Part shown: positions 43,930-54,978 of the stretch, in pieces
Layout: each line of letters starts with the position of its first letter
Position numbering within the stretch: the stretch's first letter is position 1
Origin: Gnetum montanum
Lineage: Eukaryota > Streptophyta > Gnetopsida > Gnetales > Gnetaceae
Direction of reading: 5' to 3'
Length of the DNA: 64,000 nt
Assembly (NCBI GenBank): GCA_015680685.1
Contig: MNCI01009650.1
Coordinates: forward strand, 573,512-637,511
The notes under the pieces: generated by a model
The model's input: only the letters and a program-made list of their open reading frames with translations
Database searches by the model: none
What the model was told of the DNA's origin: nothing
Made by a program: the position numbers and the translations under genes

Positions 43930-46704
43930 ATGACCCCAAAACATGCACAGCAGGAGGGTCCTGTTCAAGGTGGAATGAAACGATCTCAGAGAGGTGGAAG
44001 ACAAGGCCCTGCCAGACAACATATAGAACAAGAGGTGCAATCATTTAGCATCCATCATAGTGAACCTCCTACCAAATGGTCTGGGCAGGCAAAAGGAGGA
44101 GCTGCTACTGCGCCTAAACCGGGACAACAACTCACGTTGCCCCAGTAATGTGTTCAGGCTATCCATGAGAAGTCCACATTCGCTATGGTGATTGTGGAGT
44201 TAAACTTCAAATATTTTGCAAAGTTCACTCCTGAGGCTGTTAGGGATCACCTCAAAGGGTCTCCCTTTTGGCCTATCCTCTCTGAAAGTGGTGCCTAGTA
44301 CCTAGGAAAAATGTACCAGTTCTGGCACAATAGGGAGCAGGGCACCATAGTTAATATTTGTGGTGTGACAATTGACTTCTCTGCATAGGCAATTTTGGAA
44401 GTGTTAAACCTTTCGAACTCAGGGCCCTAGGTTTCTTGGTTATCCACCCGTTTAGACCCTGATGTGTGAAAGGATTGGTTAGAGAAGGCTTATGGCAGAG
44501 ACAAAGCATTTGGTGAATTGACGACGGAAGAGAGAGTTTATTTCAAAATCAGAACATATCACCTCTTCCCCACAAAAGGCTTAAAAAGAATATCCACATA
44601 TGCGACTAGAGGATGTGCAGTGTTGATGTGAAAAGTTAATGCTAACCTACCCAATCTATATTTGACGGAGATCCTGAGGTAATTCGAAGAATGGAAGACA
44701 GGGAAGATGACGTTGCCTTTCCCATGTCTTATCAAAAAGCTCTGCCAACATGCTAGTATTTTAGGGTACACTAATGACATCCTCCAAAAAGCACAAAATG
44801 CTTCATACACTGAATTGCTAAAGGTGCCAGCTCCAAGAAAGAGCACTGGCAAAGAGCTGAGACCAGAACAAGAAGGACAAGAAGAAGAACAGGGGGTCGG
44901 AACCAATGAACCTCTAGCCACAGGTCCTAGCCAACAATAAGAAGTAGGGCCCAGCACAAGCCAAGATCAGCCATCGCTGCTGCAAGACTACAGACCATCG
45001 ATGAGCCATCTGAGGGCCATCGCTAAGACGGTCAGTTGGGGAAGTCATGATGACGCAAACCTCTTTCACGTCATCGATGATGCCAATCAGCCTACAGTTT
45101 CATTAGATCACACAAGGGCTGAATTATCCATTCAAACAGGAGGAGGAGAAAGTAGATGGTCACAACATATCTCAGGAAACGCGGCATCTTTCCAGGTGTA
45201 GTTAGAGACTGGTGAAGGGGCCACTGTGGTGGTCATGCAACACCAGAATGCTGTGGGAGCTACAGAAGTGGTCATAGACCACATCAAAGAATCTTTTAAT
45301 GTACCTGTTGTGCCACCGGTAGATCTCTCAGGAGCACAGGATGCTTAAACTCTGGCCAGAACCTCAATGACTCATGCAGAACATGAGGATGTACTTGATA
45401 GATTACTTCAAACAGGGCAAGTAATGATGTCCCTGTTTGACATCCCTTAGGATGTCATAGCAATTCAAGTAGACCTCATTTCCACAAAGGGAAAGCTGGT
45501 CATATCCAAAGTAAGGGCCAAGCATGCTAAAGCTGAAGTGCAGAGACTACAAGAGCAGCTCGTAGCCTTACAAGCAGCATAGCAAGATCCTCTACAATTT
45601 GTTCCTATAGACCAGTTAGAAAATTTTAGAATGGAGCAGCTAACAAAATTAATAATAGAGAATAAGAAGGTGGTAGGAGAAAAGGAGATGGTTGTTTGGG
45701 ATGCCTCCACATCACAGGTGCAAACCCATGTGCATCTTAAGGTACTCAAGGCCTTAGAAGAAGAAAATAAGTAGTTGATTGCAGACAATCTTTGGTTGAC
45801 CACTGTAGAAAAATAAAAGAATGTTCTCGATGAACACTTCCATCAGTTATGAGAACAATTCATCTACTTCAACCGAGATGTGAGCTATTTAGCTAGAGAA
45901 AACTGAACCCTCTCAATGGAGAAGGTACGCGCTATTCACCAAAAGTTAGCAATTGAGATAAGCGCATGGCAGAATGAGGCTAAAAGACATGAGAAGCTGA
46001 AGGAGCACTTCCATGATTAGGTGGGGATGTACAAAAAAATCCTAGAGAAGGAGATCCATATGGCCAAGGCCCAAATTAATAATATCAGTGCTCAACACAC
46101 TGATTGGTGGGCCATATTAGACACATATGCCTTCGTCCACCAAGTGGAAGTTAAGAACCGAGACCTGCAGACTCAAGACTTGACAAAGTACATGGAGTTG
46201 GCAAACCTTAGATATGCCAACCTTGCCATGTTAATAGTAGGATGCCTGAGATTAGAGCTTGAGAAATATGTAGCTTCCACCCATATCAAATATGAAGCAG
46301 AATTTGCAGAGCGCAAGAAGCTGGTTGAGAAACTAGATGTCGCAAATTCTAAACTTGAGGTGGTAAAAGCAAGCTACCAGGGACAGAAAGACGTTGCATC
46401 CAACTTGGCTCAATGGCTAATAGATCTTCATGAATACAAGGACAAAGCCAAAGCCTATGAAGAGGAACGACAAGTGTTCACGGTGTGGTATGTCAAAGCC
46501 AACCAGATGTTCCCGCAACTACCCTGTCTGTGGGAAGTGTCGACCCCATCAAACATTGGAACACTAGCATGGATGGCACAAGACCCTCAGACCAAAGAGG
46601 AAAAGCTCTAGGCCATACTTCAATGCCATCAAGCTTCAAAGCCTGGAGCACATGACAAAGGGAAAACACCCATGGAGGAGCCACCACCACCAGGAACTAC
46701 ATGA
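43930..46704 (+). pseudogene. 3' gene of Z: plant-transposon-like domain plus long coiled coil (925 codons, stops only)
   Basis: From ATG 43930 (MTPKHAQQEGPVQGGMKRSQ) to TGA 46702-46704 is exactly 925 codons, with about 19 internal stops at Gln, Arg or Trp codons and no frameshift. Residues 1-70 are basic. About 75-300 hold VELNFKYFAKFTPEAVRDHL, VNICGVTIDFSA, TTEERVYFKIRTYHLFPTKG, VNANLPNLYL and LPFPCLIKKLCQHASI, resembling the 'putative plant transposon protein' domain. About 510-890 is rich in heptads (AKAEVQRLQEQLVALQAA, LEKEIHMAKAQINNIS). The end is Pro-rich (MEEPPPPGTT). No membrane segment is seen. The homologue in J (14993-17817) shares start, domain order and end. A structural or packaging role is a guess. 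Confidence 0.7.
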
Positions 46705-46756
46705 GTTCCACCTTTTTGTAGTTGTAGTATTTTTTCTGTGTTATGTCTTACCACAC

Positions 46757-47140
46757 TGCGTACCTAGGATCTATGCTTGGTAATCCTAGTGGTAGTCATG
46801 CACAAGGTCCAAGATGTGTACGGTTGATCAAGGAATCAGATTCTCATCGCACTTAGGCTAGATTAGATTCTCTTACCCTTTCCCTCCTAGCTTAGCTTAG
46901 TTAGTATTATTTTCCACTACCTTGAGGAGTAGCATTAGGTTAGAACACATCATACACCTTACTCTGGACTAAACCATACGTGACAAATATAATACTAGTC
47001 TAGGTGGGAAGAAAGCAAACTGCGACCTAAGGATAACTGTCTAGGTGCCACAACTAGTCCGTTTGCAGAGTTCGACCAGATCGTGTGTGAAAACGCTTGT
47101 ATTCATATGGTTGAGTGTAGGGGTATCTCACCACTCATCA
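46757..47140 (+). repeat. 3' LTR of element Z, first half deleted
   Basis: Matches 39828-40181 of the 5' LTR and ends CCACTCATCA. The polypurine tract and about 430 bp of U3/R are missing between the 3' gene and this fragment. Confidence 0.85.
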
Positions 47141-48320
47141 GGATTCAAAATGCTTTAGGATTCCCTTAAATCCAACCAGCCACTCCCTTTATGCTAGTTC
47201 CACTAAACTAAACAAATATTTCCTTTGAACATAAGATGTCTCACACATAAGAATCATAAAGCATAAAAAATAAAATGTTGATAGCATATTTAAACAAACA
47301 AAAGATGTGGTGGAGAAATATAACCAATCATGCAACAATGTTCAAAACATGATCTAACATATCAAATGTCAATTTTCTTAACCATAAATAATTTTAATTA
47401 AGATTTCTTCATCTTCTCTCTTCTAGTTGGAAAGCCAATTTTATGTTTTGGTTATTGAATCTAATTGTAAGAAATTCTTTTCTTTACTATTCTTCATGTT
47501 GGCATTTTTGTATGAAATTTTGCAACATGACAATCATATGACTATTAAGAAATATACCTTGTAATCTATACCGCTACCATAGGAAAGAACTTTGTAGATC
47601 CAAAAAGCCTAAAATGAGCTAGAAATCCTAGCTATTAAACCTAGGAATTTATCAAAAATTATATAAATTTAAATTACATCAAACTTAAATGAAATTCATG
47701 TGGAACATGATTATAATAGCAAAAACATATATTCAAATCCAAATTATATAATATTCATTACCAAATCCAATACATCAACAAATGTCATAAAAATAAAATA
47801 TGCATTAACTACATAAATCCAAAACCTAAAAATGAGCATTATAATAAATTTTCCCACTTAACTGAAAGCACTACTAACAAAAGACCTTACATAATTGAGA
47901 TCTCCTAAAAGACGCTCCAACACTAAGTAGATGTAAAAGATCAATGATCAAATCCAAATGAGATCTAAAATGAAAAATTATAAAGGAAAGCATTTACAAA
48001 GATCTAAAATTTTTTACATGCCTAATTGTGGCTTTTTCTCTTTTCAACAAGATCTCCCTCTCTAGCTCTATCTCCTTGATGTTGATAAAGAAAATGGATG
48101 ATTTCTAATTGAAGGATTGCCAAGTATTTAAACTCACAAGGACATGCTAGGGTCAAGCTAACAATTAACTAAAACCTATATATATATAATTCAAATCTAA
48201 AATTAAAATATAAAAGATATTTTTAAAAAGGGTTTAGATCCAACATTGATCCACCAAGTACTACTAGGTAACACCTAGCAAGCCATACCAAAGTCACATG
48301 CTAACCAAGATCTAAGGTTT
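47141..48320. other. AT-rich DNA right of Z, unassigned
   Basis: Probably the displaced part of the D LTR region plus unrelated DNA. GTCACATGCTAACCAAGATC near 48291 resembles the text at 24361. No gene, clear LTR edge or tandem repeat recognised. Confidence 0.4.
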
Positions 48321-49440
48321 TGTAACACTTTTCTAAATTAGGCTTATTCTAAAAAGGTATTACTTAGAAAATGAATTATAACATAAGAAAAATCAAAGGA
48401 TGTTAATAAAATTTATAGGCAAATCAGTAGGAATCCATAAAATTAGATGCAAATGAGCACAAAAATATAGAATGAATTAAGGATAAAATCTTAAAATTAA
48501 TAATTAAATACACAAATAATAATGTTAATATCCCCTTTCATATAAAACCTAACATGTTCACTAAAAAATTTAGAGCCCCTAAAAATACATAATAATTAGA
48601 TAACATTATAATAACAAGATCAATAATTTAATTTCTAAGAAAAATAGCAAGGAAGTATGCCACTATCGATCCAAATGTCATCCAAATAATGTATTCTAAA
48701 TTAAGGATTCCAAACACTAACTTAAAAAATGAAAAATTAAAGTTAATCTTGCACCGAAGATAGGCAAGTATAAAGTCCATATTACCAACAAACGGGTGTA
48801 CAAACTACAAAGTATATATACAATTGAATATTAAAGGCTTAGAAAATATATCATTTTCAACTTAAAAAATTTTTAATATCTAAATTATAATTTAAGAATT
48901 TTCTTCTCCAACTACTCCTCATGTCAAATACTTATTGCACCCAGGAGGCAAAAATAAAGAGGAAAGTTAGTTTACAAACTAAGTAGGGAAAAATAAATTA
49001 GTACTACCTTAAGGATTTTGAACTAAGCATCAAGTAGTTGGATAGCCATGTACCAAGGTTTCTAAATCTAGAGATTTAGTACCAAACATCCAAGTAAACA
49101 AACATCAAATATTAATAATCCAAAACATTAGATAAATAATATTGAATGACCAACTATTTTTAAATAAAATTCCACCACCACCCAACCTCATATTTGTCGA
49201 GGCTAGCACTAACTTTTAGTGTCAAAATGTCAAAGTTAAGACATTTACTTTTTTTCACTAAAATATTTTAGTTAATTCAATCCCAAAAAAATGTACTTGT
49301 ATGAATTACACATGTTTATTATATCTTGTTCTAAAGTTAGTCCAAATATCTTCTTTATTTCTATCATTACCCAAGGCCCAAATACCCCTTCAAGTAGTTT
49401 TGGTTAAAGGCCAATGGAATCTTAACTTTACTACTACAAA
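48321..49440 (-). repeat. Repeat Y, copy 2 (LTR of the D type)
   Basis: Aligns with 38305-39397 in the same orientation, starting TGTAACAC, with GGTATTACTTAGAAAAT near the start and ACTTTACTA near the end. No primer site adjoins it. It seems to cut repeat X at 49441. Confidence 0.65.
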
Positions 49441-49773
49441 TAGAAAATAATTTTAGATGTCTCCTATGGGCTAAGATGTCTTAGCAACTTGTGAGACATC
49501 TCCCCATACTTTTTGATGTCTCATCCAAAACTTAGACATCTTGCCCAAGATGTCTAAATTTTTCTCAAGATGCCTCCCTTAAACATAGAACATCTCCTAC
49601 TAACTCTTAACTCCAAGACAAGACATCTTCTATCCTCTAAGAAGTCTCTTCTAAGAACTCATATATTAAGCAAGATGACTCCATGTCCTCCAAGATGTCC
49701 TCATGAATCCCAAAACTTGTAAAAACATAAACATAGGGAACAAAACAATGGAATTGGAAGATGTGTTTCTACA
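49441..49773 (-). repeat. Repeat X, copy 2 (3' LTR fragment)
   Basis: On the minus strand it begins TGTAGAAACACATC after a purine-rich GAAGGGTGGAAGAGC stretch. It contains the AAGATGTCT words of X but stops where repeat Y begins. Confidence 0.6.
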
Positions 49774-50480
49774 CTAGCTCTTCCACCCTTCAAAAAGTAA
49801 ACTCATGTAAACAAGGGATTAATGGTTAAAGTGATCCCCCACTCATGAAGTTTGGTCTCATGGATCCATACAGCATCATCCATGAATTAATCCTTCCAAT
49901 AGATCAAGTACACATGCCTCTTCACTTGCTGAGTGCTTGAAGCTCTCCTTCATTTGAGTACAATTTTCTTCCTTTCCATTGAACACTTGGATTAATTAAT
50001 AGCCACCTTCAACTCATCGATGTTATCCTAGATGACCTTCTCATCAACTGGTTCATGATAGTACATAAGATCTAAAACATTAAATACAAAATCATTTGAT
50101 AAATCACTTTCAAAAACATTATCATCAATCTTGACCTTAATTCTGAAAGGTTCCATCTTCTTACCTTTTATCTTGAGACGTTAACACCTCTCAAGTATTT
50201 TTTCCTCAAGTTCATCCAAATCAAGTTACCAATAGAAAAATTTGGCTTTTTTTGTCCTCATTCCTCTTGAGAACTCTCTCTTTAGCCTTTTTCTCAACAT
50301 TTGACTTTACTTATGCATGGAGATTCCTCATCTCTTACATAAAGTCATTTCAAAGTTGAGCTTCACCATCAAAGCTCTTCAAAGTGTTCACCATATTTGG
50401 ACAGAAGCCATAATTCATATAAAATGAACTTCTACCAATAGCAACATGAAAAGAATTATTATAAAAAGAAAAATAATATG
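49774..50480 (-). pseudogene. Integrase C-terminal fragment of the X-type element
   Basis: Minus strand from 50470: NNSFHVAIGRSSFYMNYGF, equivalent to the YNxxxHxxxGxSPFxxVYG block after the integrase core. A long basic helix follows, then RLKIKGKKMEPFRIKVKIDD and VFESDLSNDFVFNVLDLMYY (the GPY/F-like domain). A GAGTGGGGGATCAC stretch lies near 49835. The catalytic core is absent; repeat X copy 3 sits in its place. Confidence 0.65.
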
Positions 50481-51330
50481 CTAGAAAACAAGAAAACTAG
50501 CTATCATTAATTATTAAAAGAAAATATTATAAAAAAATTCCAAAACCCTCAAAACATCCAAAACCTATCAAAACATTCAAATGATGTTACATACCATGAG
50601 GCTCTACAACCACATAATAACTATTCTTAAATCAAGACACAACCAATGGAGAACTCTTCCACAAGCTCAGATTGAGAGCTCAATTCACAAGACACAAGAG
50701 ACAAGAACACATAACCTAATATACCACATATTAATCTTGAATCTACAATCACACATGCACTTACTTAATGTACTCTCTCACACTCTCACTTAAGCTTAAC
50801 ACATGAGCTTATATAAGATCTCATCTCTCTACTATACAAGCAAGAAAAATAATCCATATTTATGAACTAAGCAAGATAAAAATCCTAGAAAATCTTCCTG
50901 AAACTCAACTTAAATATCCTCCACTATTTCTATCATTTTTTACCATGTTTCAACTATTTCCAAAATTTGAATGGTAATTTTGAAAGTTTTTCTACTCATT
51001 TGGATTGACTCTAGTCTTTTCATGACATCTTCTACCAAAACTAAAAATCCTAAAAAGATGTCTTCTATGGCCCTATGGTGTCTCCTCTATAGCTAAAATG
51101 TCTCCCTCTAATTTGGAACTTCTCACCTGAGATGTTTGAATTTTTTCTAAGACATATCCCTTAAACCTAGAACATATCCTACAAGCTTTCAACTTCTAAC
51201 CAATATGTCTTCTTTCCTCTAAGATGTATATCTTGAGAGCTCAAATCTTAGGAAATATTTGAAGCTTGAAACCTACAAAAATACACACATAGGAAAAGCA
51301 ACAAGGAAATTAGAAGATGGATCCCTATAC
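50481..51330 (-). repeat. Repeat X, copy 3
   Basis: Same repeat as 36006-36939: starts (plus) CTAGAAAACAAGAAAACTAG, includes GAGGCTCTACAACCACATAA, and ends at a mutated CCCTATAC. It lies directly before an integrase fragment on the minus strand, so it may be the 5' LTR of an internally deleted element whose 3' LTR is 49441-49773. Confidence 0.65.
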
Positions 51331-51339
51331 TAGTAATGG

Positions 51340-51486
51340 TGTCAGTAACAATAATAATAATATGTAATAGTGGAAAACAGTGATGATAAAAAGTAATAGT
51401 AATAATAATAAGTAATTGTAACAATAACAATGATAATGATAGGTAATGGTAGTAATAACTACAACTAATGATAATAGTTATAATGG
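51340..51486. repeat. Imperfect TAA/TGA trinucleotide tract
   Basis: Runs of AATAATAAT, GTAATAGTAATAATAATAAG and GATAATGATAGG continue right up to the LTR of F. Confidence 0.85.
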
Positions 51487-52311
51487 TGATGAATACGTTT
51501 TAAAAGTTGGCCACAATGTTTGAGTCCAGCTGCGATGTCATGTACAAGACGTCGAGGTTTATACCCTGAGTCTATAAGTACCATGCCTGGGTTCCAATTT
51601 TCTCATTATTCTTGGTCATTTTCTAGTTAGAGTAGAGAAGCTTTTACCATTTATTTTTCTTAGAGTTAGAATATTTTCTAAGTGCCCACAAAAGGAGTCA
51701 AAGTATATATGGTTCTTTGTTCAAGCACTGATGTACCTGAGCACAGTAATGTGATAGAAATAAAATGAACTCTTTTGAAAATCCTTGCAGCACTAAGAAT
51801 AGATTGATATTTTCTTTAATGCATTTTACTTTCTTTCCCTTTACTTTAATGCATTTTAATTAATCAATTTATTTCCAATTGTTAATGAATACAAGCACAA
51901 CCACTTTGAGCACTCATATAGTACTTAGTAACCCAACAACACTTAACATTTAGTAGTCCAGTAGCACTATATGTGTTCAAGATGTGTTTGGTAAAGTGGG
52001 GTGGTTACTTGTGTTAGGCTAGATAGACAATAAAAAACTAGATTTTAAATTACTCTACTCTTCATTCTTGTTATAGGTGATCAAATCTATAAATACAAAA
52101 TAAGAAAAATCATCTACATCAATTACACTTAAACCATACCCTTGAACCTCACAAGTGTAGTTGGAAACACAATGAACATTCTCAATGCTCATTTCACTTC
52201 TTAGAAGAGCTAGTGCATTAGATAACTATAGGTCTATGGAATTTGACCGAATCACATTTAATGCCTTAGTGATTTGTATGGTTGGGTGTAGGGGTACCTA
52301 GCCACTCATCA
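51487..52311 (+). repeat. 5' LTR of element F (825 bp)
   Basis: Starts TGATGAATACG, ends CCACTCATCA. U3 is short, with GATGTCATGTACAAGACGTC half-palindromes, then a TATAAGTA box near 51573. U5 resembles C. Confidence 0.85.
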
Positions 52312-52330
52312 TTGGCACCATTGTCAGGGA
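52312..52330 (+). other. Primer-binding site of element F
   Basis: TTGGCACCATTGTCAGGGA follows the LTR; tRNA-Asp type with several transitions. Confidence 0.75.
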
Positions 52331-52473
52331 TCTTTTTGTTGTTTTGTACACTATCTAGGACCCAGTGAAAAGCATTTAAATTGTTGAAATGAGCCTAAGA
52401 GTCATATCTTATCTTACAATTACTAAAATAAATAGTTAGAAGCACCCTATGATTTTTATTTTGCTAACTAAAA

Positions 52474-54690
52474 ATGTCTTCTTCTCACAAGAGTGATTCG
52501 TCATCCAAGATTGATAAAGCTTATCAACCAATGCCTCAACAATATCAAATTCTATATACTCATCTCAATGATTATGTATCGAACTTCATCTTCATCCTAC
52601 ACCAAGATGAACAACTATGATGGCATGACATGGAAGGCAACATTGTGTTGCCACCCAATCAAGCTATTCCTGCAATTCTCTACTAAATGCTTACATAATG
52701 TGCTCTCCAAGACCATCATGTGGAGTATATTCTGGAAGATACTAATGCTAGGGATTACCATCCCACTGAAGCACAATTTCTACAGGATCGACAACTAGAG
52801 TAGCACTATGAAATTTCAAAAGGAAAAGGGCTCAATGATTCTCCATTCCTATTGTACCAATAAGCTAGTGGAGAATCCTTCTTTGTGGGTTTTCCATTCA
52901 ATGAAACTCCTCTCTTTGAATGTCTGTGCCCTTGATCTTTTATTTCTTGATGGTCTCCTTGATCATTTTGGTCTCATAGGCACATCACCATGGAAAAAGA
53001 TGTAGTAGAGGGCAGCATAGGCACCTCAATGAGCCTCTACTTGCTACCATAAGTATGCTCAACATCACAGAGGTAGTGAGAATTCCAACAAGGCATGTGA
53101 AGGATAGTCGGATCAAATGGTTAGACATGAACAATATTCCTCAATTTGAAGAAGGATATAATTCTAATCTGTAAAATCATCTTCAAGCTTTTCAAGATTC
53201 TTATGTCTTGCAAAACATAGAGAATGAGTGGCAGAAACTGAAGTTGTTCCCTAGGACACTTATCAAAGAAGTAGAAAATTGGTACCAATCCTTAGAGCTA
53301 GAATCTATCAGATGATGGAGTACCATGTTTGAGTTGTTTAATGATTAATATCAAATGTACTCTAGAGTGTCCAACTTAAGGAAGAAAATTCAAAGATGGA
53401 AACAAGGAAGGAATGAACCCTTGAATGCTACCATTGGCTGATATTATTCCTTAATGCACAAATATCTGAGACATGGTTATTCTCAACTAGATCAACTTCA
53501 CCACATAGTAGAAAAACTTCAGTTAGAAATGAGGGAAACCCTTCGTGTCTATGCCTAGGGGTGATTGCCAAAACTAAGTGTCCATCAAATACAAAGATTA
53601 ATAGAGCATATCACCAAAGAGGAGGATGAACTAAGAAAAAGAGAAAGTGAAAAAAGTACAAATGTGATCCTTCCAATTGCAAGAGAGAGGTTCAATTCTG
53701 AAACAGTAAGGAGGAGTCTGTATTTGATGAAGGGGTGAATAAGAAAACCTTGCCACTTCAAAAATTTCAATCTAAACTTATAGCCAAGGTTGATTATTTA
53801 TGGGACTCCATGGACAATAGATTCCAATTTGTCCTCAAAATTTTTGAGGAGTCCAAAGTACAAGGTAGTGATCATGAGCACATGAGGCATAAGGAAGTTG
53901 AACGTGCATATTACAAAGGTAAGGGTAATATTGCTACAATCAAAGAAGTTGGGGATAGTGAATCAAATGATGATCATGAATTTGACATCTATCAATATGA
54001 AAATCCTAAAGGATGTTTCCCTATTGTGTCACATCTATAGGATTCTTGGATGCATGCCTTACATTCACAACTTACACAAAGGCAAACATCTCGAAGGTTA
54101 CCTTATCCTAAAGGTAATCTCAAGTAGTTCCACTAGAAAAAATCATATTATCCAAGTGGAGCTCCATCACAATCATATGAATAGTATCAATAGTGGTAGA
54201 AACCACAATCATGGGTGCTAGCACTGGTAAGGCAACAATACCCTTACCGACAGCCTAATCCATATGGTTACTACATTCAGCAACCCATGTCTCTATGTGA
54301 CTCCTCAAATCACGTTTCTACTTTCCAACCTCACTACCACCCTTTGGAGTATTATCAAGCTCATTTTCCACATGAAAGAAGGGATACCACCTCTTATCCT
54401 TATCCTCCTCCTATCCTTGTACATACTCCTCCACCCACATAGCTACCACCTACTCCACCTATGCAAGGTGAACTACTAGCTCAACCATAATAATGAAATG
54501 CTACAAGGGCTATTAATCTGCAACCGAATCATCCATCGAAGGGGTCAAATGTCTAATTAAAAAAGAGACCTTTCTTTCAACCTCATAGTCCACCTAAGCG
54601 CACTCATACAATTATGGTTAACAACCCTACTCCTACCTCTCCCTCCTCTATCTCAAATTTCTTCAAGCCTCCTTCAAACCAAACATAGTG
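52474..54690 (+). pseudogene. gag of element F (broken)
   Basis: Starts MSSSHKSDSSSKIDKAYQP. Core at 53030-53600 with LDMNNIPQFEEGYN, ENEWQKLKLFPRTLIKE, a TMFELFND stretch and the STMLELFNDKYQTYS-like region. A stretch at 53735-54040 is open and includes DNRFQFVLKIFEESKVQ, then IYQYENPKGCFP, where both Cys and the His of the B and Z motif are partly lost. The tail QQYPYRQPNPYGYYIQQP is Pro/Tyr/Gln-rich. Several stops and a frame change near 53020. Confidence 0.75.
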
Positions 54691-54739
54691 AATGGTCCAT
54701 ACCATAATGCTTACTCATACAATGTCTAATTGGATCCAT

Positions 54740-54978
54740 GCAAGAAACCTTCCCAAGAAATTAGTTGATCCTAGAAGTCCTCTAATTTATTTGCAAATTA
54801 CTAGGAATGAGTCGTGTAAGGCTCTCCTCGATTCAAGTTTCAATGTTAATTTGATTACTCATGATATGTACACTACTTGGAACCTACCTCCTCTTAAGAA
54901 GAGCAACATAAGATTAGAATTAGCAAACTAGTCCATCATTGTTCCATTAGAACTGATAGAAGACATTGTGACCACTAT
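54740..54978 (+). pseudogene. Protease fragment of element F
   Basis: PRSPLIYLQITRNESCKALL is followed by an Asp-Ser-Ser triad where C has Asp-Ser-Gly, then NVNLITHDMYTTWNLPPLKK. The active-site Gly is lost and the gene is cut by K after an ELIEDIVTT stretch. Confidence 0.7.

Larger units (their letters stand above)
39398..47140 (+). mobile_element. Element Z: Gag-plus-3'-gene retrotransposon lacking pol (7743 bp)
   Basis: Order: 5' LTR, tRNA-Asp primer site, gag with a pol tail, spacer, 51-nt stem-loop, acceptor-like motif, internal U3-like promoter segment, G-tract, 3' gene, truncated 3' LTR. Flanks are GGCTT (39393-39397) and GGATT (47141-47145), a 4/5 match for a target duplication. LTR copies differ at roughly 18 of 355 aligned bases by hand count, apart from a 29-bp deletion in the 5' LTR. 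Both long frames are free of frameshifts, so Z is one of the younger insertions. Without pol it would depend on enzymes supplied by a relative. Confidence 0.85.
51487..54978 (+). mobile_element. Element F: Athila-like retrotransposon, cut by K
   Basis: 5' LTR, tRNA-Asp primer site, gag and the start of protease are present. Protease stops at 54978 where the LTR of K begins with TGAAAACACC. F is closest to C by eye. The rest of F is not found in the window. Confidence 0.8.

Noticed and set aside
43930-46704. Reassigned stop codons (TAG/TAA as Gln), since stops fall at Gln positions
   Set aside because: Stops also fall at Arg and Trp codons as TGA, other elements show frameshifts, and methyl-cytosine deamination explains the pattern in a plant nuclear repeat.
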